From Hybos culiciformis (lineage: Eukaryota; Arthropoda; Insecta; Diptera; Hybotidae), in assembly GCA_964007475.1 (NCBI GenBank), contig OZ023273.1, forward strand, positions 112,267,812-112,331,811: DNA of 64,000 bases. Direction: 5' to 3'. The notes under the pieces are model-generated. The model did not search any database and had not been told where the DNA came from. It saw only the letters and a list, made by a program, of their open reading frames with translations. Made by a program: the position numbers and the translations under genes. Shown here piece by piece: positions 51,903 to 62,450 of the stretch. The stretch's first letter is position 1. Each line of letters opens with the position of its first letter.

Positions 51903-52175
51903 CATATGGACATAAGCACTGATATGAATTTCCTTCGTGTCCTTGTGACAAATCAACACAAATTCCATTATTTGTACATGGACTTGGTGAGCAAGCATCA
52001 ATTTCTTCACAATGTGCTCCAGCAAACCCGCTACAGCATTGACATTCATATCCCTCCATTGATGTATTCGAAAAACATACACCTTTTCCCGAACAATCAG
52101 CATTTTCACCACAATTATCAGATTTGACAGTAACTTTAAGACGTACACATTGATTGCCCCATAATTCAGAAACAA
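51903..52175 (-). CDS. Exon: end of cupredoxin-like domain, EGF1 and most of EGF2
   Basis: This 273-nt exon encodes residues 116-206 and ends one base into the next codon. It begins with the last cupredoxin strand, with Cys125 and then RLKVTV (127-132); Cys125 probably pairs with Cys79. EGF1 has cysteines at 137, 143, 149, 160, 162 and 171, plus an extra Cys163 directly after Cys162. EGF2 has Cys177, 182, 188, 202 and 204 and is completed by Cys213 in the next exon. The donor is GTGAGT. A weak pyrimidine tract with A-rich sequence precedes the AG acceptor at 52176-52177, but the phase match on both sides is exact. An in-frame Met155 explains a shorter apparent ORF that reads through the donor. 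Confidence 0.9.
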
Positions 52176-52634
52176 CTTTTTTTTTTATTTTTATTAAAAA
52201 AGAAAAAACAAATTGTAGAAAAGTTTAATATAACATCATAATAGCAAAAAATCATTAAAATTTATTGAAAAACTTTTTAGCAATTATTATAAAATAATAA
52301 CAAGGTGAAAAGAGCAATTATACTGATTTTGCTGAAGTGATATATATTATATAGAAAATTAGTTTTTACATTAAAATTATTGAAAATATAATTTTAAAAA
52401 TATTTGAAAACTACACTGAGATAAAAAACGTGCTAAAATCGTGTAAAAATGCATAAAATCATGTATTTTCCGAAACAAAAACCGTCCAATGACGGTTTTA
52501 CTAAAATCAATGCCTTTTGGGATTAAAATTTTTTTAAAAGAGAAAAAAAAATCTTTTTTATTTTAATTTTTTTATTTTTTATTTTTATTTATTTCTATTT
52601 TTTTTTATTTCTAATTTCTTATTTTATTTCTCTT

Positions 52635-52706
52635 ATGCCCTCTTCGGGATTTGAACCTTGGTCTTTAGCATTTCAACCGACCACTCTACCATTAGGCCAT
52701 AGTAAT
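52635..52706 (-). other. tRNA-like sequence 1 in the 52414 MITE
   Basis: Minus strand: A-box-like TGGCCTAATGG (52689-52699) followed by TAGAG, and B box GGTTCAAATCC (52647-52657). The TGGCCTAATGG start recalls arginine tRNAs. Acceptor arms do not pair, so this is a tRNA-derived pol III promoter module or pseudo-tRNA, not a functional tRNA gene. Confidence 0.7.
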
Positions 52707-52760
52707 AAAATTATTCATGAGCACAAAATAGAAAATATAAATATCGTATACATTTTTCTT

Positions 52761-52830
52761 ATGCTTTCGTCGGGATTCGAACCTGGGTCTTTAGCATTTC
52801 ATTCAACCACTCTACCATTCGGTAATAGTA
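52761..52830 (-). other. tRNA-like sequence 2 in the 52414 MITE
   Basis: Minus strand: a perfect B box, GGTTCGAATCC (52773-52783), and a degenerate A box, TTACCGAATGG (52815-52825), then TAGAGTGG. It is a diverged duplicate of the segment at 52635-52706, sharing ATGCTAAAGACC and TGGTAGAGTGGT. The acceptor stem is not conserved. Confidence 0.7.
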
Positions 52831-53516
52831 TTAAAATTATTCAAATTTTTTAATTCAAGAATTTTTGGAATAACATTAATTCTCTTGGTACTAAAAATTA
52901 TGCCTCTGGGCATAAAAATTAAGCGTCTGGGCATTAATTTTACGATTTTAGAGCAGTTTGTACTTGATATGATACCGAAAGAACTTAAATATTGTTTTTT
53001 TTTATAAAAAAAAAGTATTTGTTGTTGTTTTGTGTATAAAAATACTAGAACTTGATTTAATGCCAAAAGTCCTAAAATTTAGTACGCCTTTTTTGGCTCA
53101 GTGTATATATAATATAGAGTTGTTGTATATAGAGATTTTTAAATTAGATATTTGTAGAAGATTTTCCTGAAAAATTTTTCTAGAAATTTTCTGGGAATAT
53201 GATTGATATCCATTATAACTCTTATTAAATTCCAAAAAAAAATCTAAGGACATAAGTTCGTTAAAATACAAAGAAAAAACTCAAAAATGTTTGAGAACAA
53301 TTAAAAAGACTTAAACTTTTTGAAAAAGAATATTTTGAAGATCTTATTTGCTAACGAGCATTACTTTCTGAATTCAATTAAAATATTTTTTGAAATTATA
53401 TAGTTATACGTAATTTATAGATTTTTTCTTAACAATAATTCTCTTACCATAATAATTATTATTCAAAAAAAAGTTAAAAATTAAATATAAAAAAATATAT
53501 ATAATTTTCTACTTAC

Positions 53517-53686
53517 CAATTAATAAATTGATGCCCTCTGTTAAATCTTTGTCATACAAAGTAACAAGTTTTTTACCATCAACAACCAATGGTGTAATAT
53601 CAAGTAAAACACCTTCGGTTACATCACAACGTTCATAACCAGGACGTGTTACTTGGTAAACTTGTGTTGCAGTTTTGTGTCCAGAA
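53517..53686 (-). CDS. Exon: second part of cupredoxin-like domain
   Basis: This 170-nt exon encodes residues 59-115 plus one base (phase 1) between an AAAG acceptor and a GTAAGT donor. It carries TATQVYQV (64-71) followed by Y76-x-x-C79, the pattern seen in phytocyanin and ephrin folds just before the conserved disulphide. Next come a run of predicted strands around 85-102 and LTEGINLLI (107-115), which matches the position of the final strands before the second cysteine. Only one of the three frames is open across the exon, and it is the one set by the upstream phase. I do not see a full set of type I copper ligands (His, Cys, His, Met), so a non-metal-binding, ephrin-like role is more likely. 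Confidence 0.8.
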
Positions 53687-56600
53687 CTTTAGGTGGCAAA
53701 ATAAAATGAAAAAAAAAAAAAAAAAAAAATTAAAAATTTTATCATAGTAAAGTGGGTAAAAAATATTTGTTTAATGTTAAAATTTATATATTTATTTTTC
53801 TTCTCGTAAAAAAAAAAAAAGAAACTTTTCAAAGTATGTACATATATACTTATTTCCAAAAAAAAAAATATATATATATATATAAAAAAAAGTTAAAAAA
53901 GTTTTGTTTATTCAGCTTGTTCCATGAGATACTCTTACCAAATTATTTGAGGACACTACATTTTCAGGGTAATAAGGTTACAGTCATCATGTTTTGATCT
54001 TACCGTATACGTACAAAAAAGAAAAGTTTATTTGTATTAGGACCTACACCGATAATTTAATTGTAAATTTGTTGTCCTTGACTTAAAATTTTGATTCAAT
54101 AAACTTATGGAAATTTTTTTTAAATAAAATTGAAAGTAAAAGTTAATAACTTTAAAACTGACTTAAGACTGCTTTTTTCTCAGGAATATACAATTTGAAC
54201 TTATGTTTATAATCGGGATTCTCTTCCTAAAATAATAACAATTTTTCGCATCGAGCAAGTCATATTTATTAATTTTAAACATAAACACAAATTCATATAA
54301 AAAATTATGTTTCATGCTGTAAAAATCTTGAAAACAGGTAAGTAAATTTTAAATCGCATAGAAAATAAAGTAGATAAAAAAAAAGTTATGAAAAGAAATA
54401 TATTTTTCATAGGTATATAATTAGATATATATTTTTTTTACTTTGTGTATATTATCATCAACAACAGGAATAAATTAAATTAGAGTGGAGTGCTAACTTA
54501 TTTTGAGAGTTGCGCAAAAACAAAAGTATTAAGCATCGAAATTTTTGATAAAATTAATAAAAAAGTAATTTGGGTATATTCTTCTGCTTTATCACTAAAA
54601 ACTGTTCATTATTTTGTGTCTTCTTTGAACAGATGTATACAAACATTATTTGTATCAATTCTAACTACAAATGTGAATAATTGTTAAAAATATTTCATAG
54701 ATACATTATGTAGATACATAAAATTGTTGGAATAATATTGAAAAATTATTTATAGTTATAGGTATACGTCAATTTTAAAGTAACAACATAGTTCATTGTA
54801 CAAGTGATGTACTTTTAATATGCAATTTTTTTTTCACAGTTTTAAATTTTAATTATCGATACACCTTAATACCAAACAACCTTTATATATGTATATTATG
54901 GTTTTTGTTCCATTATTACATTAAATTTGAGTAAAATTCATCTATAATTCTGTATGTTGTATATTAATATATTTATATACGCAACATGAATGTAATGATA
55001 AGGAAAAATTATGAATTTCAAATGAAGATAAAATTTCTGTATACTTTTATTGCAAATTGAATAAAATATGAAGGTTTGAAAAAATCTGTGGTTCATAATA
55101 TTAGTAGTAATGAAATAAGAGGTTCCTTCATGTGTTAGTAATGAAATAGCGGGTCTCTTTTTATAATAATTTTTCGAAGTAAAATCTCACTGTCAAATTT
55201 TACTAAACCGTAATAAATATTCTAGCTTCTTATACTCGAAAGAATTATCAATATATTCATCACTTTTACAATTATATTTATATAATTTAATTTTTATTAT
55301 GATATTTAATATGTTAATCAAAATAGCAAAATGAACACATTGAAATATGGGAACCCGTATTTCATTTTTCCATTTAAAATAGTTTCGCATCTAACATTTT
55401 CTTAACTTTCGACCTCTACGCGTAATCTTATAATTAAAGCAAGTTTCAAAGTCCTATAGTTCGAATTGAAACCATAGTTTGATCACAAATGAGAACCGTA
55501 ACTTTTTTTTTTATATTTCTTCAATAATCCCTTCTACTAATTTTCATCGAAATCCATTTTCATTTTCATTGAAATTTATTAAAATTTGTAATTAATACTA
55601 GGATCTTTTCTATGAAAATAATTTCGACCCTTAATCCATTGAGGGCTTCTGACTACGAACTCGAAATTCTCTATAGCATGTATTGAAAACATATAATAAA
55701 AACTGATTGTTCCAGATTAATTAAAAAAAAAAGAAGTTACAGGTACTTTTTTTATCAGAAAATTAAATTTAGATAAATACAGGATGTCAGCAAAATAATA
55801 TTATATTTCCTCCATTAATTGAATTTCGTTTCTTAAACTAAAATTTGATGTGGAAGCCAAAAGTATTAATGAATATTTCTAAAGAAATTAGATTAAAAAT
55901 TTCTTTTTAATATAGAAACTGGAGGAGATAAAAATAAATTTGATATAATTTAACTTAAAACAATGTATACATAATACGTATCGATGGTTCAAGTGGGAAA
56001 AACAAAAATCTCAATGAATTTCGTATTGATTTTTGCATAACAACATGTTACATACGTATGTATATCTACCATATATAGAGCAGGGAAAATTTTTTTTAAA
56101 AATATTTTTACTTCTTTTTATATTTTTAGATTGGTCCTGTGTGTATCAATAAAGCACTGAATTAATTTTTTATTTTTATTTTTTGGGTAAAGAAAAGAAT
56201 TGCAGTGGGTTTTGGTTTTAAACGTTTTTTGGCTGGATATATACCATGGATATGCCATTTGGATTATTGCCTTAGGGAAAAAGAAATTATGTTCAAAAAT
56301 TTTAAATGAAATAAATGAAGAATGAATTAAAGCTTTTATGAACCTTTATAATATTAATAAGTTTATTACATTTTATATAAATTTATAATATTATGTTATA
56401 TATTATATAACTCTATGATAATATAGAAATCTCTACAAATTACTTTTATGTATATCACACAGGGTGCAATAATTAATCGTTTTTCTTTTTTGAATTTTCC
56501 AGTTGGGAGAGAATAATTTTTTATGTTTCGATTACCTAATATGTTTTATTAATAGCAATTTATATAATATATACTACGTACAATTTAACAATTTCTGAAA

Positions 56601-59257
56601 AAAAACACGATTATGAAAAATTGAAAGAATTATACAACAAGGATAAAATACATCCGAAAATGGAAAATAAAGTTTATTGTATATGCTATATATATAGCAT
56701 TGAATAAGAAATGTTTAATCAATGAGAGTTGTATTCATTTGAGCTTCAAAGGAACTAACTGAACTTTAAAAATTACGTAGCTTTTTATATCATAGAGCTA
56801 AAGAAAAACGGTATATATGTTTGTAGGATTAGCCTGATATCCCTTACTTTTTTTTTAATTTTCCAAAACATTGTCAAACATGAAGTTCATGAATACCTAC
56901 ATAAATATTAGTGTACGAAAATGTAACAAAATCAAATTTCAGATTAATATATTTTTTTCAAATTTACGTGAGATATTTTAGTAGGTCATAAGAAAAGAAA
57001 ATAAGATTATTCAAATGTATTAACAACAAAAATAGATAAAATATCTAAAATTATGTATATTTGAATTATATAACATAAAATATATAAAGATGTGGTTAAA
57101 AGAGAAAAAAAAACATAATTTTCGCTTCTCGAGTTTGAACTGTATACAAAGTATCTACAAAGGTATGTTGTATATTGTACTTTCAACATCGAATTCCGGA
57201 AAATATTAGGTAAAAATTATTATGATTTTACCCAATATACCATAGTATGTATTTTAAAAGTTATTAAGCTAGGTCACAACAGCCAAATGAAGCTCAAAAT
57301 GAAATTAAAACTTTCAAAAATTTACGTACTAATTTGAATTAAGCAATAACTAATGCACCTGAGTCAAACAAGAGAGAACTACTTGTTTGAAGTAAAGCTT
57401 TCAATACCTTTTTCTAAGATTTATAACAAAAATGCTATTTTGTTTGTATTATTATTAATGGTTTGATTTGGACTCATCAAAATTCTCATTAATTTTATTA
57501 TACAACATAAAATTCTCTATTATCATTTTGATTAGAATCTATATAAGGAACTTAGTTTGTTAGAACGTGATTAAATTTTAAATGATATACTAAAAAGAAA
57601 GCTGTAGTATAGTTAAAACTGATGAATTTCTGAGTTGATTAAAAAAACATTTCTTGATAATTTTATAGGAAGCGTATTATATTTTTTTACTTATTTTATG
57701 ATATACATAAAATATGAAAAATGTTTTGAAAACATTCTAAGGAAGTTACTGATAAACAAGAAAAAAAAAAAAAAGTTGTATAAATATTAAAGGCCTAATT
57801 TTTTAATAAATTTTGTAAAAAATATAATAAAGTGTTTTTTTTTTTATTTTGTAGCTTCTAAGAGAGTGATTAAAATACGTGAAAATTAAATTAACTGATT
57901 TTCTTTTTCTTGCAATATATACCTACTTACAAAATTTGTTTTTTAGACAACAAAATAAGTGGGTAATATTTTTAACTTAAATTTTTTAACTGAATTTTTT
58001 ACATTCCTTGGGATATAATAAAATTTAATTTAACGATAAAAACAATAAATTTTCTACCGAGATAAAATTATTTACTTATATAAAGTTCAGAAGAATTTAG
58101 AATAGGTATAATGTTGTCAAAAAATATCGAATTATTTGGCTTAAGATGATATTTGAACAATATCAGCAATACTAAATTAGACAAGGGAAGATTTTCATCA
58201 TCATTGTATTAAATAACCTGCTGTTTCAATTTAACTCTAATTATTTTAGAATATTTTAACAATTATTCAACTGTTAAAACTTAATTAATTTTTCATCCCA
58301 GAGTAGTTCAAATAAAATTGATTCTAAATTATGATCTCAAGAATATAATATTTATTAATTTTTTACAAAGTGTAACATTTTATTTTTCCTGATATTAATT
58401 AAAAAATTATAAATTCAATAATTTGATAAACTTTATTATATATATTTTTTAATTATAAAAGAAAATTCGATTTAAAATGGAAAAGAAGAAAGAAATAATT
58501 TATCTTTGATGTCGTTGGTAATAAAAATATTTAAGAATGAATTATGACTGCTCATAATGTGATATTCTTATTTTAGCTTGATTATTTTTATTTTGAAGAA
58601 AATTTAAAGATTATAGAATGCGAAGAAGAAAAACTGTTCTTAGCCCTCTACAAAAACAAAATATGCCAATCATTAAAGTTAGAGATAATTGAACAAACAA
58701 ATTAAAGAAAAAAAAAAAAAAACAGTGTAAGCCCTACAATTATAATTCACTCTTAACTACGTTTTTTACTAACGAGATCAAAGATAAATTATTTCAGTTG
58801 TTTTTAGCAATTTAAATCGAATTTTCTTTTATAATTTAAATGTATACATATCTATAAAAAAAATTTATCGAATTATCGAATTTATTGTTTTCCGAAATAA
58901 ATTATTATTAATATTTTTAATTAATATATCGATATGAAGGTAAAATGTTACAGTTCATAAAAATTAATAAATATTATATTCCTGTCATCATAATTTACTA
59001 TATAAATTTTATCTGAACTATTATTCTGGGATCAAAAATTAATTAATTTTTCTTTTGCATGTATTTGTGAATTGAGCTGATTTCCATAAAATAATATAGA
59101 AATCATGTTGTTATTATGAAGGTCTTTAATGAAAAATTTGCTCTATATATGGCGCTTACCTATGATGGTACCTTATTATTAAAATCACATTATGTAAGTT
59201 GTAATTACTTTAAATTACAATAATAAAATTATTATTAATGTACCTAATAAAAACAAA

Positions 59258-59288
<31 letters not shown>

Positions 59289-59449
59289 CGGCATAAAACA
59301 CTGATTTCGATTAATTTTAATGGGCCAGAATAGTTTCAATGTATGAGCTTAATGGATTTATATATTTTATAAAATTTTAAATATATGTACATGATGTGTT
59401 TTTGTATAAAAAAACAAAAATAAATATTTATATTTATATTTCCACTTAC
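53687..59449 (-). other. Intron 1 in view (5.8 kb, phase 2)
   Basis: It splits the cupredoxin-like domain. I see an A-run of about 20 bp near 53708, TA and AAT microsatellites (including 59259-59286) and a degenerate repeat relic around 55420-55700 that resembles sequence near 38900-39200. No genes or well-bounded elements are visible. Confidence 0.75.
59259..59286. repeat. (AAT)n microsatellite
   Basis: About nine AAT units just left of the exon at 59450-59625. A comparable tract lies at about 15034-15058. Confidence 0.9.
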
Positions 59450-59625
59450 ATTTTATCCTGTGATTGATTAAAATTATTTTCATCCAGTAACGAATCATTA
59501 ATTTCTACAAGCAACACATCACCGGATTGTATTTCAATTTGTCCTTCCCATTTTTTAATAATTTGTTTACATAAATTTGTTGTTGATTTTATTATTTGAA
59601 ATTTATTACAATTATTTTCTTTAGT
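59450..59625 (-). CDS. Exon: first half of cupredoxin-like domain (most 5' exon in the window)
   Basis: This 176-nt exon follows a TTTCAG acceptor and ends at a GTAAGT donor. It opens at a codon boundary, encodes residues 1-58 and leaves two bases (phase 2). Cys6 and Cys19 stand near the start, followed by Trp26 and a beta-strand-like stretch, IEIQSGDVLLVEI (30-42), which resembles the early 'GD-x-hydrophobic' strand of cupredoxins such as phytocyanins and ephrins. No signal peptide is encoded, so at least one more upstream exon is expected. The split codon completes correctly as Ile with the exon at 53517-53686, which supports the call. The cupredoxin assignment is a fold-level inference from this and the next two exons together. 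Confidence 0.75.
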
Positions 59626-60312
59626 CTGAAAAAAAGGTATAATTAAAAAAAATTATATTTAATTTATATTATAAGGGATTGTCGCAAAAAAGTTCTGCAT
59701 ATAATTAAATATAAATGCAAATATATAGCAATAAAATGTGACATTCCCTAATTTATGAAATTTTTCTATCATATTGAGTTTTAAGGATTAAATCGGATTT
59801 AAAGATTTGTTTAAAGTCGCAGGCTACGACGTAAAATAAACTAAACTTTAAAGTTCGTTCTGAAGAAATGTTGAAAGGAAAAATCCTAAAGTCTTGGTCT
59901 ATTTTTGAGTTATTTATAACGATTATACTTACTATACAAACTTGGTACAGTAAGCAATATTTGTTATTCAAAATGCATTATATATTATTTATATTTTAAG
60001 CCCAGAAAATTAAATTAAAAAATTTTATGTAATTATCAACAGTCCCGTAATTAACAAAGTAAAATGGCAATAAAAAAGAAATATGGAAATTAATTCTGGG
60101 AAAACAGTTTTAATGCAGATTTCATACAGAATTTTAATTATTTATTTTTGAAGTTTAACTTCTTTAGCGAGGTATTGTAAAAATTTTTGTGAGAAAATAG
60201 GGGAAAAAAGAAGACAGAATATAGTATGTCCTGGTAATAACCACAGAATGTAGAATCATATGTTAAAAAGTAAAAACAAATATAAAAGCAGGGAAATATA
60301 AGACGTTGTAGC

Positions 60313-60863
60313 CAGTGGTGGGATTCAGCCGGTTCGCACCGGTTCGCGCGAACCGTTTCTTAAAATATTTAAGATTCGCGCGAACCGTTTCCTAAAATTT
60401 GTAGGTTCGCGAAAATAGCCTGAAAAAGTTTTGAAATAACTATTCACTGTTTTAACAGTCCCTCCGTGGCAATTTCTCAACTACTCAAAGAATATACAAT
60501 TTAAATTTACATTGAAATTTGTATTAAAAATTTGACAAGCGTTTTACTTATTTATCTGAAAAATCCCCTTTTTCTTTAACTATGTTATGTGAATACTGTG
60601 ACTAAAGAACTGAATAAGAGTAAAAATATGCTTTTACAAAGTATTAAACGTGTAACAAGCAAGCCTGTTTTGAAATTACAACATTTGGAAACATCAATCT
60701 AAAAATTTATGAGTTTTTATGAAGGAGATATATATGTTCTGGAAAGGACTTTAGAATCTAAATTAAAACAACTTTTTAGAGGATTCGAAACCACGAAAAA
60801 AATTGTATTCTTTTTTTTTACGGGATGCGAACCGGTTGTTAAATGTTTTGAATCCCACCACTG
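60313..60863. mobile_element. hAT-type MITE (551 bp) with 8-bp TSD
   Basis: The left end CAGTGGTGGGATTCAGCC and the inverse of the right end, CAGTGGTGGGATTCAAAAC, match perfectly for 15 bases. GTTGTAGC flanks both sides (60305-60312, 60864-60871). Internal GGTTCGCGCGAACCG palindromes are repeated near the left end and AACCGGTT occurs near the right. No coding content. Confidence 0.92.
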
Positions 60864-61069
60864 GTTGTAGCCTGTAGCATGCAGCATATAGCATGTATTT
60901 ACGAAAATAAAATAGCGATACTACACACACATAACAAAATACTAACGATGTGTGGAAAGCAAAAAACAAAAAAAACCATATAGAATTAAAAAAATGTACA
61001 ATAACAGAATTAAAGATCAACTGATTTTGTTGTTAATAATTATTTAGTTTATTTCCTTTTCGAATTAGT

Positions 61070-62450
61070 GAAATTCTATCATATGAAACAGAAACGCTCT
61101 TTGTCTGTTTGTCTGTTCCGAATAGGCTCCTAAACCGCTCAGCCGATCGTTTTCAAACTTATACCATTTCTTTGTCTCAGATCGAGGGTCGTTATAGGCT
61201 ATTTTAAAATTTGATTGGCCTCCTACCTAGTGACCTCCCCTGAGGGCCCACTTATTTCATTAAAATTTGGTATGTAAAAAGAGGAACTGATTACACACAA
61301 ATTTCGCAACAAAAAATTTATTTCCGATTTCATTCAAATTTCGTACGTAAAAAGAGGAAATGATTACACACAAATTTCGTAACAAAGAATTTCATTCAAA
61401 TTTGGTAAATAAAAAGAGGAAACGATTAAACACATAAATTTCGTAACAAAAAATTGATTGCTCCTACCCAGCGACCACCACTGCAGGCGGACTAGGGAAT
61501 GCATTTTTTTTTTTTAAATTAGTTCCGTATTTTCGGAATTGTCTTGAAATGAAATTTGGAATTCCGGTTTATTCCGGAATTTCATATAAATTTAAAATAT
61601 ATTAAAAAATTAAATTAAATTATTCTTTATCATAAATATTAGTGTATTTAGTTCAAAACATTAAAATTATAACAAATTAAATTATGAAATACTTTTTATT
61701 AAAATAAAATTTTGTACTTTTCAATAAACCGAAAGTGAATAAACTGAATGGAAAAATAAAAATTTGAAACACAAAATATCCAATGTTTTATCATTGAGTT
61801 TTAATCGAATTTTTATTGAAAATGTTCCTGCAGCGTTGTTAATAAGTTATATTAGAGAGTTTCCAAAGTGTTCCTCGGGGCCCCCCTTGTTCCGAAATTT
61901 TAATTTCACTTCGAATTCCAAATAAATCACTGAACTTGGAAATCCAACTTATTTTGTTAATGTTGATTAATATGAAAAAAAGTTTTATGTATTTGCAGAC
62001 TTGCGATAGCTACTTAGATTTAAATTTTTGTGAATTTTAATGCTTTATGCCTAAATAATAAAAAAAAATAAACAATTAGTCAAAATTCCCGCCAGTAAAA
62101 GATCTACCAAATTCAAAATATTCGGAATTTAGCATTTTGAATTCCGAATTTTTTGAACTTCCGGAATTCCGGAATCCGAAAATCCGGTTTTGCATTCCCT
62201 AGGGCGGACTTCTAAAGTTCTTCCGATTTTATTCAAATTTGGTAAATAAAAAGATTTAACGATTAAACACATAAATTTTGTAACAAAAAATTGATTGATC
62301 CTACCTAGCGACTTCTAAAGTTCGTCCGATTTCATTCAAATTTGATACGTAAAAAAGAATAAATGATTACAAACAAACTTCGTAAGAAAAATTTTAGCCC
62401 CCTCTTCCACTTACAAAAGTAAATCAGTCAGAGTCCGTAGCAAAATAAAT
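61070..62450. mobile_element. Degenerate repeat-rich relic with internal ~100-bp direct repeats
   Basis: It starts near CTGTTTGTCTGTTCC and a CTAAACCGCTCAGCCGATCG segment; similar 'AACCGCTNANCCGAT' stretches are common in arthropod dispersed repeats such as Helitron-like elements, from memory. At least five partial units repeat TTTCATTCAAATTTGGTA...AAAGAGGAA...GATTA-ACACA...TTTCGTAACAAA (near 61257, 61325, 61387, 62225, 62328). The sequence is split by the element at 61493-62201. Boundaries and class are uncertain. Confidence 0.55.
61493..62201. mobile_element. Nested hAT-like element (709 bp)
   Basis: The ends are TAGGGAATGCA and its exact inverse, TGCATTCCCTA. The flanks AGGCGGAC (61485-61492) and GGGCGGAC (62202-62209) differ by one base, consistent with an aged 8-bp TSD. 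Subterminal GGAATTCCGG-type palindromes occur at both ends. Host sequence resumes with TTCTAAAGTTC, which recurs uninterrupted near 62315, confirming the insertion point. Confidence 0.8.

Larger units (their letters stand above)
52414..53103. mobile_element. TA-flanked MITE (690 bp) carrying two tRNA-like modules
   Basis: The left end CACTGAGATAAAAAACG and the inverse of the right end, CACTGAGCCAAAAAAGG, match well, with TA at both edges. The interior has an A/T-rich tract (about 52535-52634) and then two tRNA-like segments on the minus strand, 126 bp apart. The layout closely follows the element at 15532-16293 although sequence similarity is limited. No transposase is seen. Confidence 0.8.
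52176..53516 (-). other. Intron 2 (1.3 kb, phase 1), half of it a MITE
   Basis: About 690 of its 1341 bp are the tRNA-like-bearing MITE at 52414-53103. Removing it would leave an intron of about 650 bp. The remainder is AT-rich. Confidence 0.85.
553..59625 (-). other. Gene span: cupredoxin-like / 7xEGF / transmembrane protein (DNER/weary-like candidate), 5' partial
   Basis: Ten minus-strand exons join in one uninterrupted frame (598 codons plus TAA), with AG acceptors and GT donors at every junction. Numbering from the first residue in the window, residues 1-133 form a cupredoxin-like region. Seven EGF repeats follow at about 137-171, 177-213, 220-251, 258-288, 295-326, 333-364 and 372-403. 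A stalk runs 404-447, a transmembrane helix about 449-469, and a basic then polar cytoplasmic tail 473-598. The extracellular modules suggest a cell-surface ligand or receptor. EGF arrays with one membrane span and no DSL domain in view recall DNER in vertebrates and weary in Drosophila; I infer this from architecture and a vague resemblance of the tail, so the name is tentative. The alternatives are an uncharacterised EGF receptor or a lineage-specific protein. The initiator Met and signal peptide are missing because upstream exons lie beyond 64000. Confidence 0.85.

Noticed and set aside
51894..52175. 93-codon minus frame overlapping the EGF1-2 exon
   Set aside because: Wrong frame of the real exon; the cysteine-rich EGF frame is the one that fits the splice phases.
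52635..52830. Two functional tRNA genes
   Set aside because: No intact acceptor stems; both lie inside a TIR element and are diverged copies of each other.
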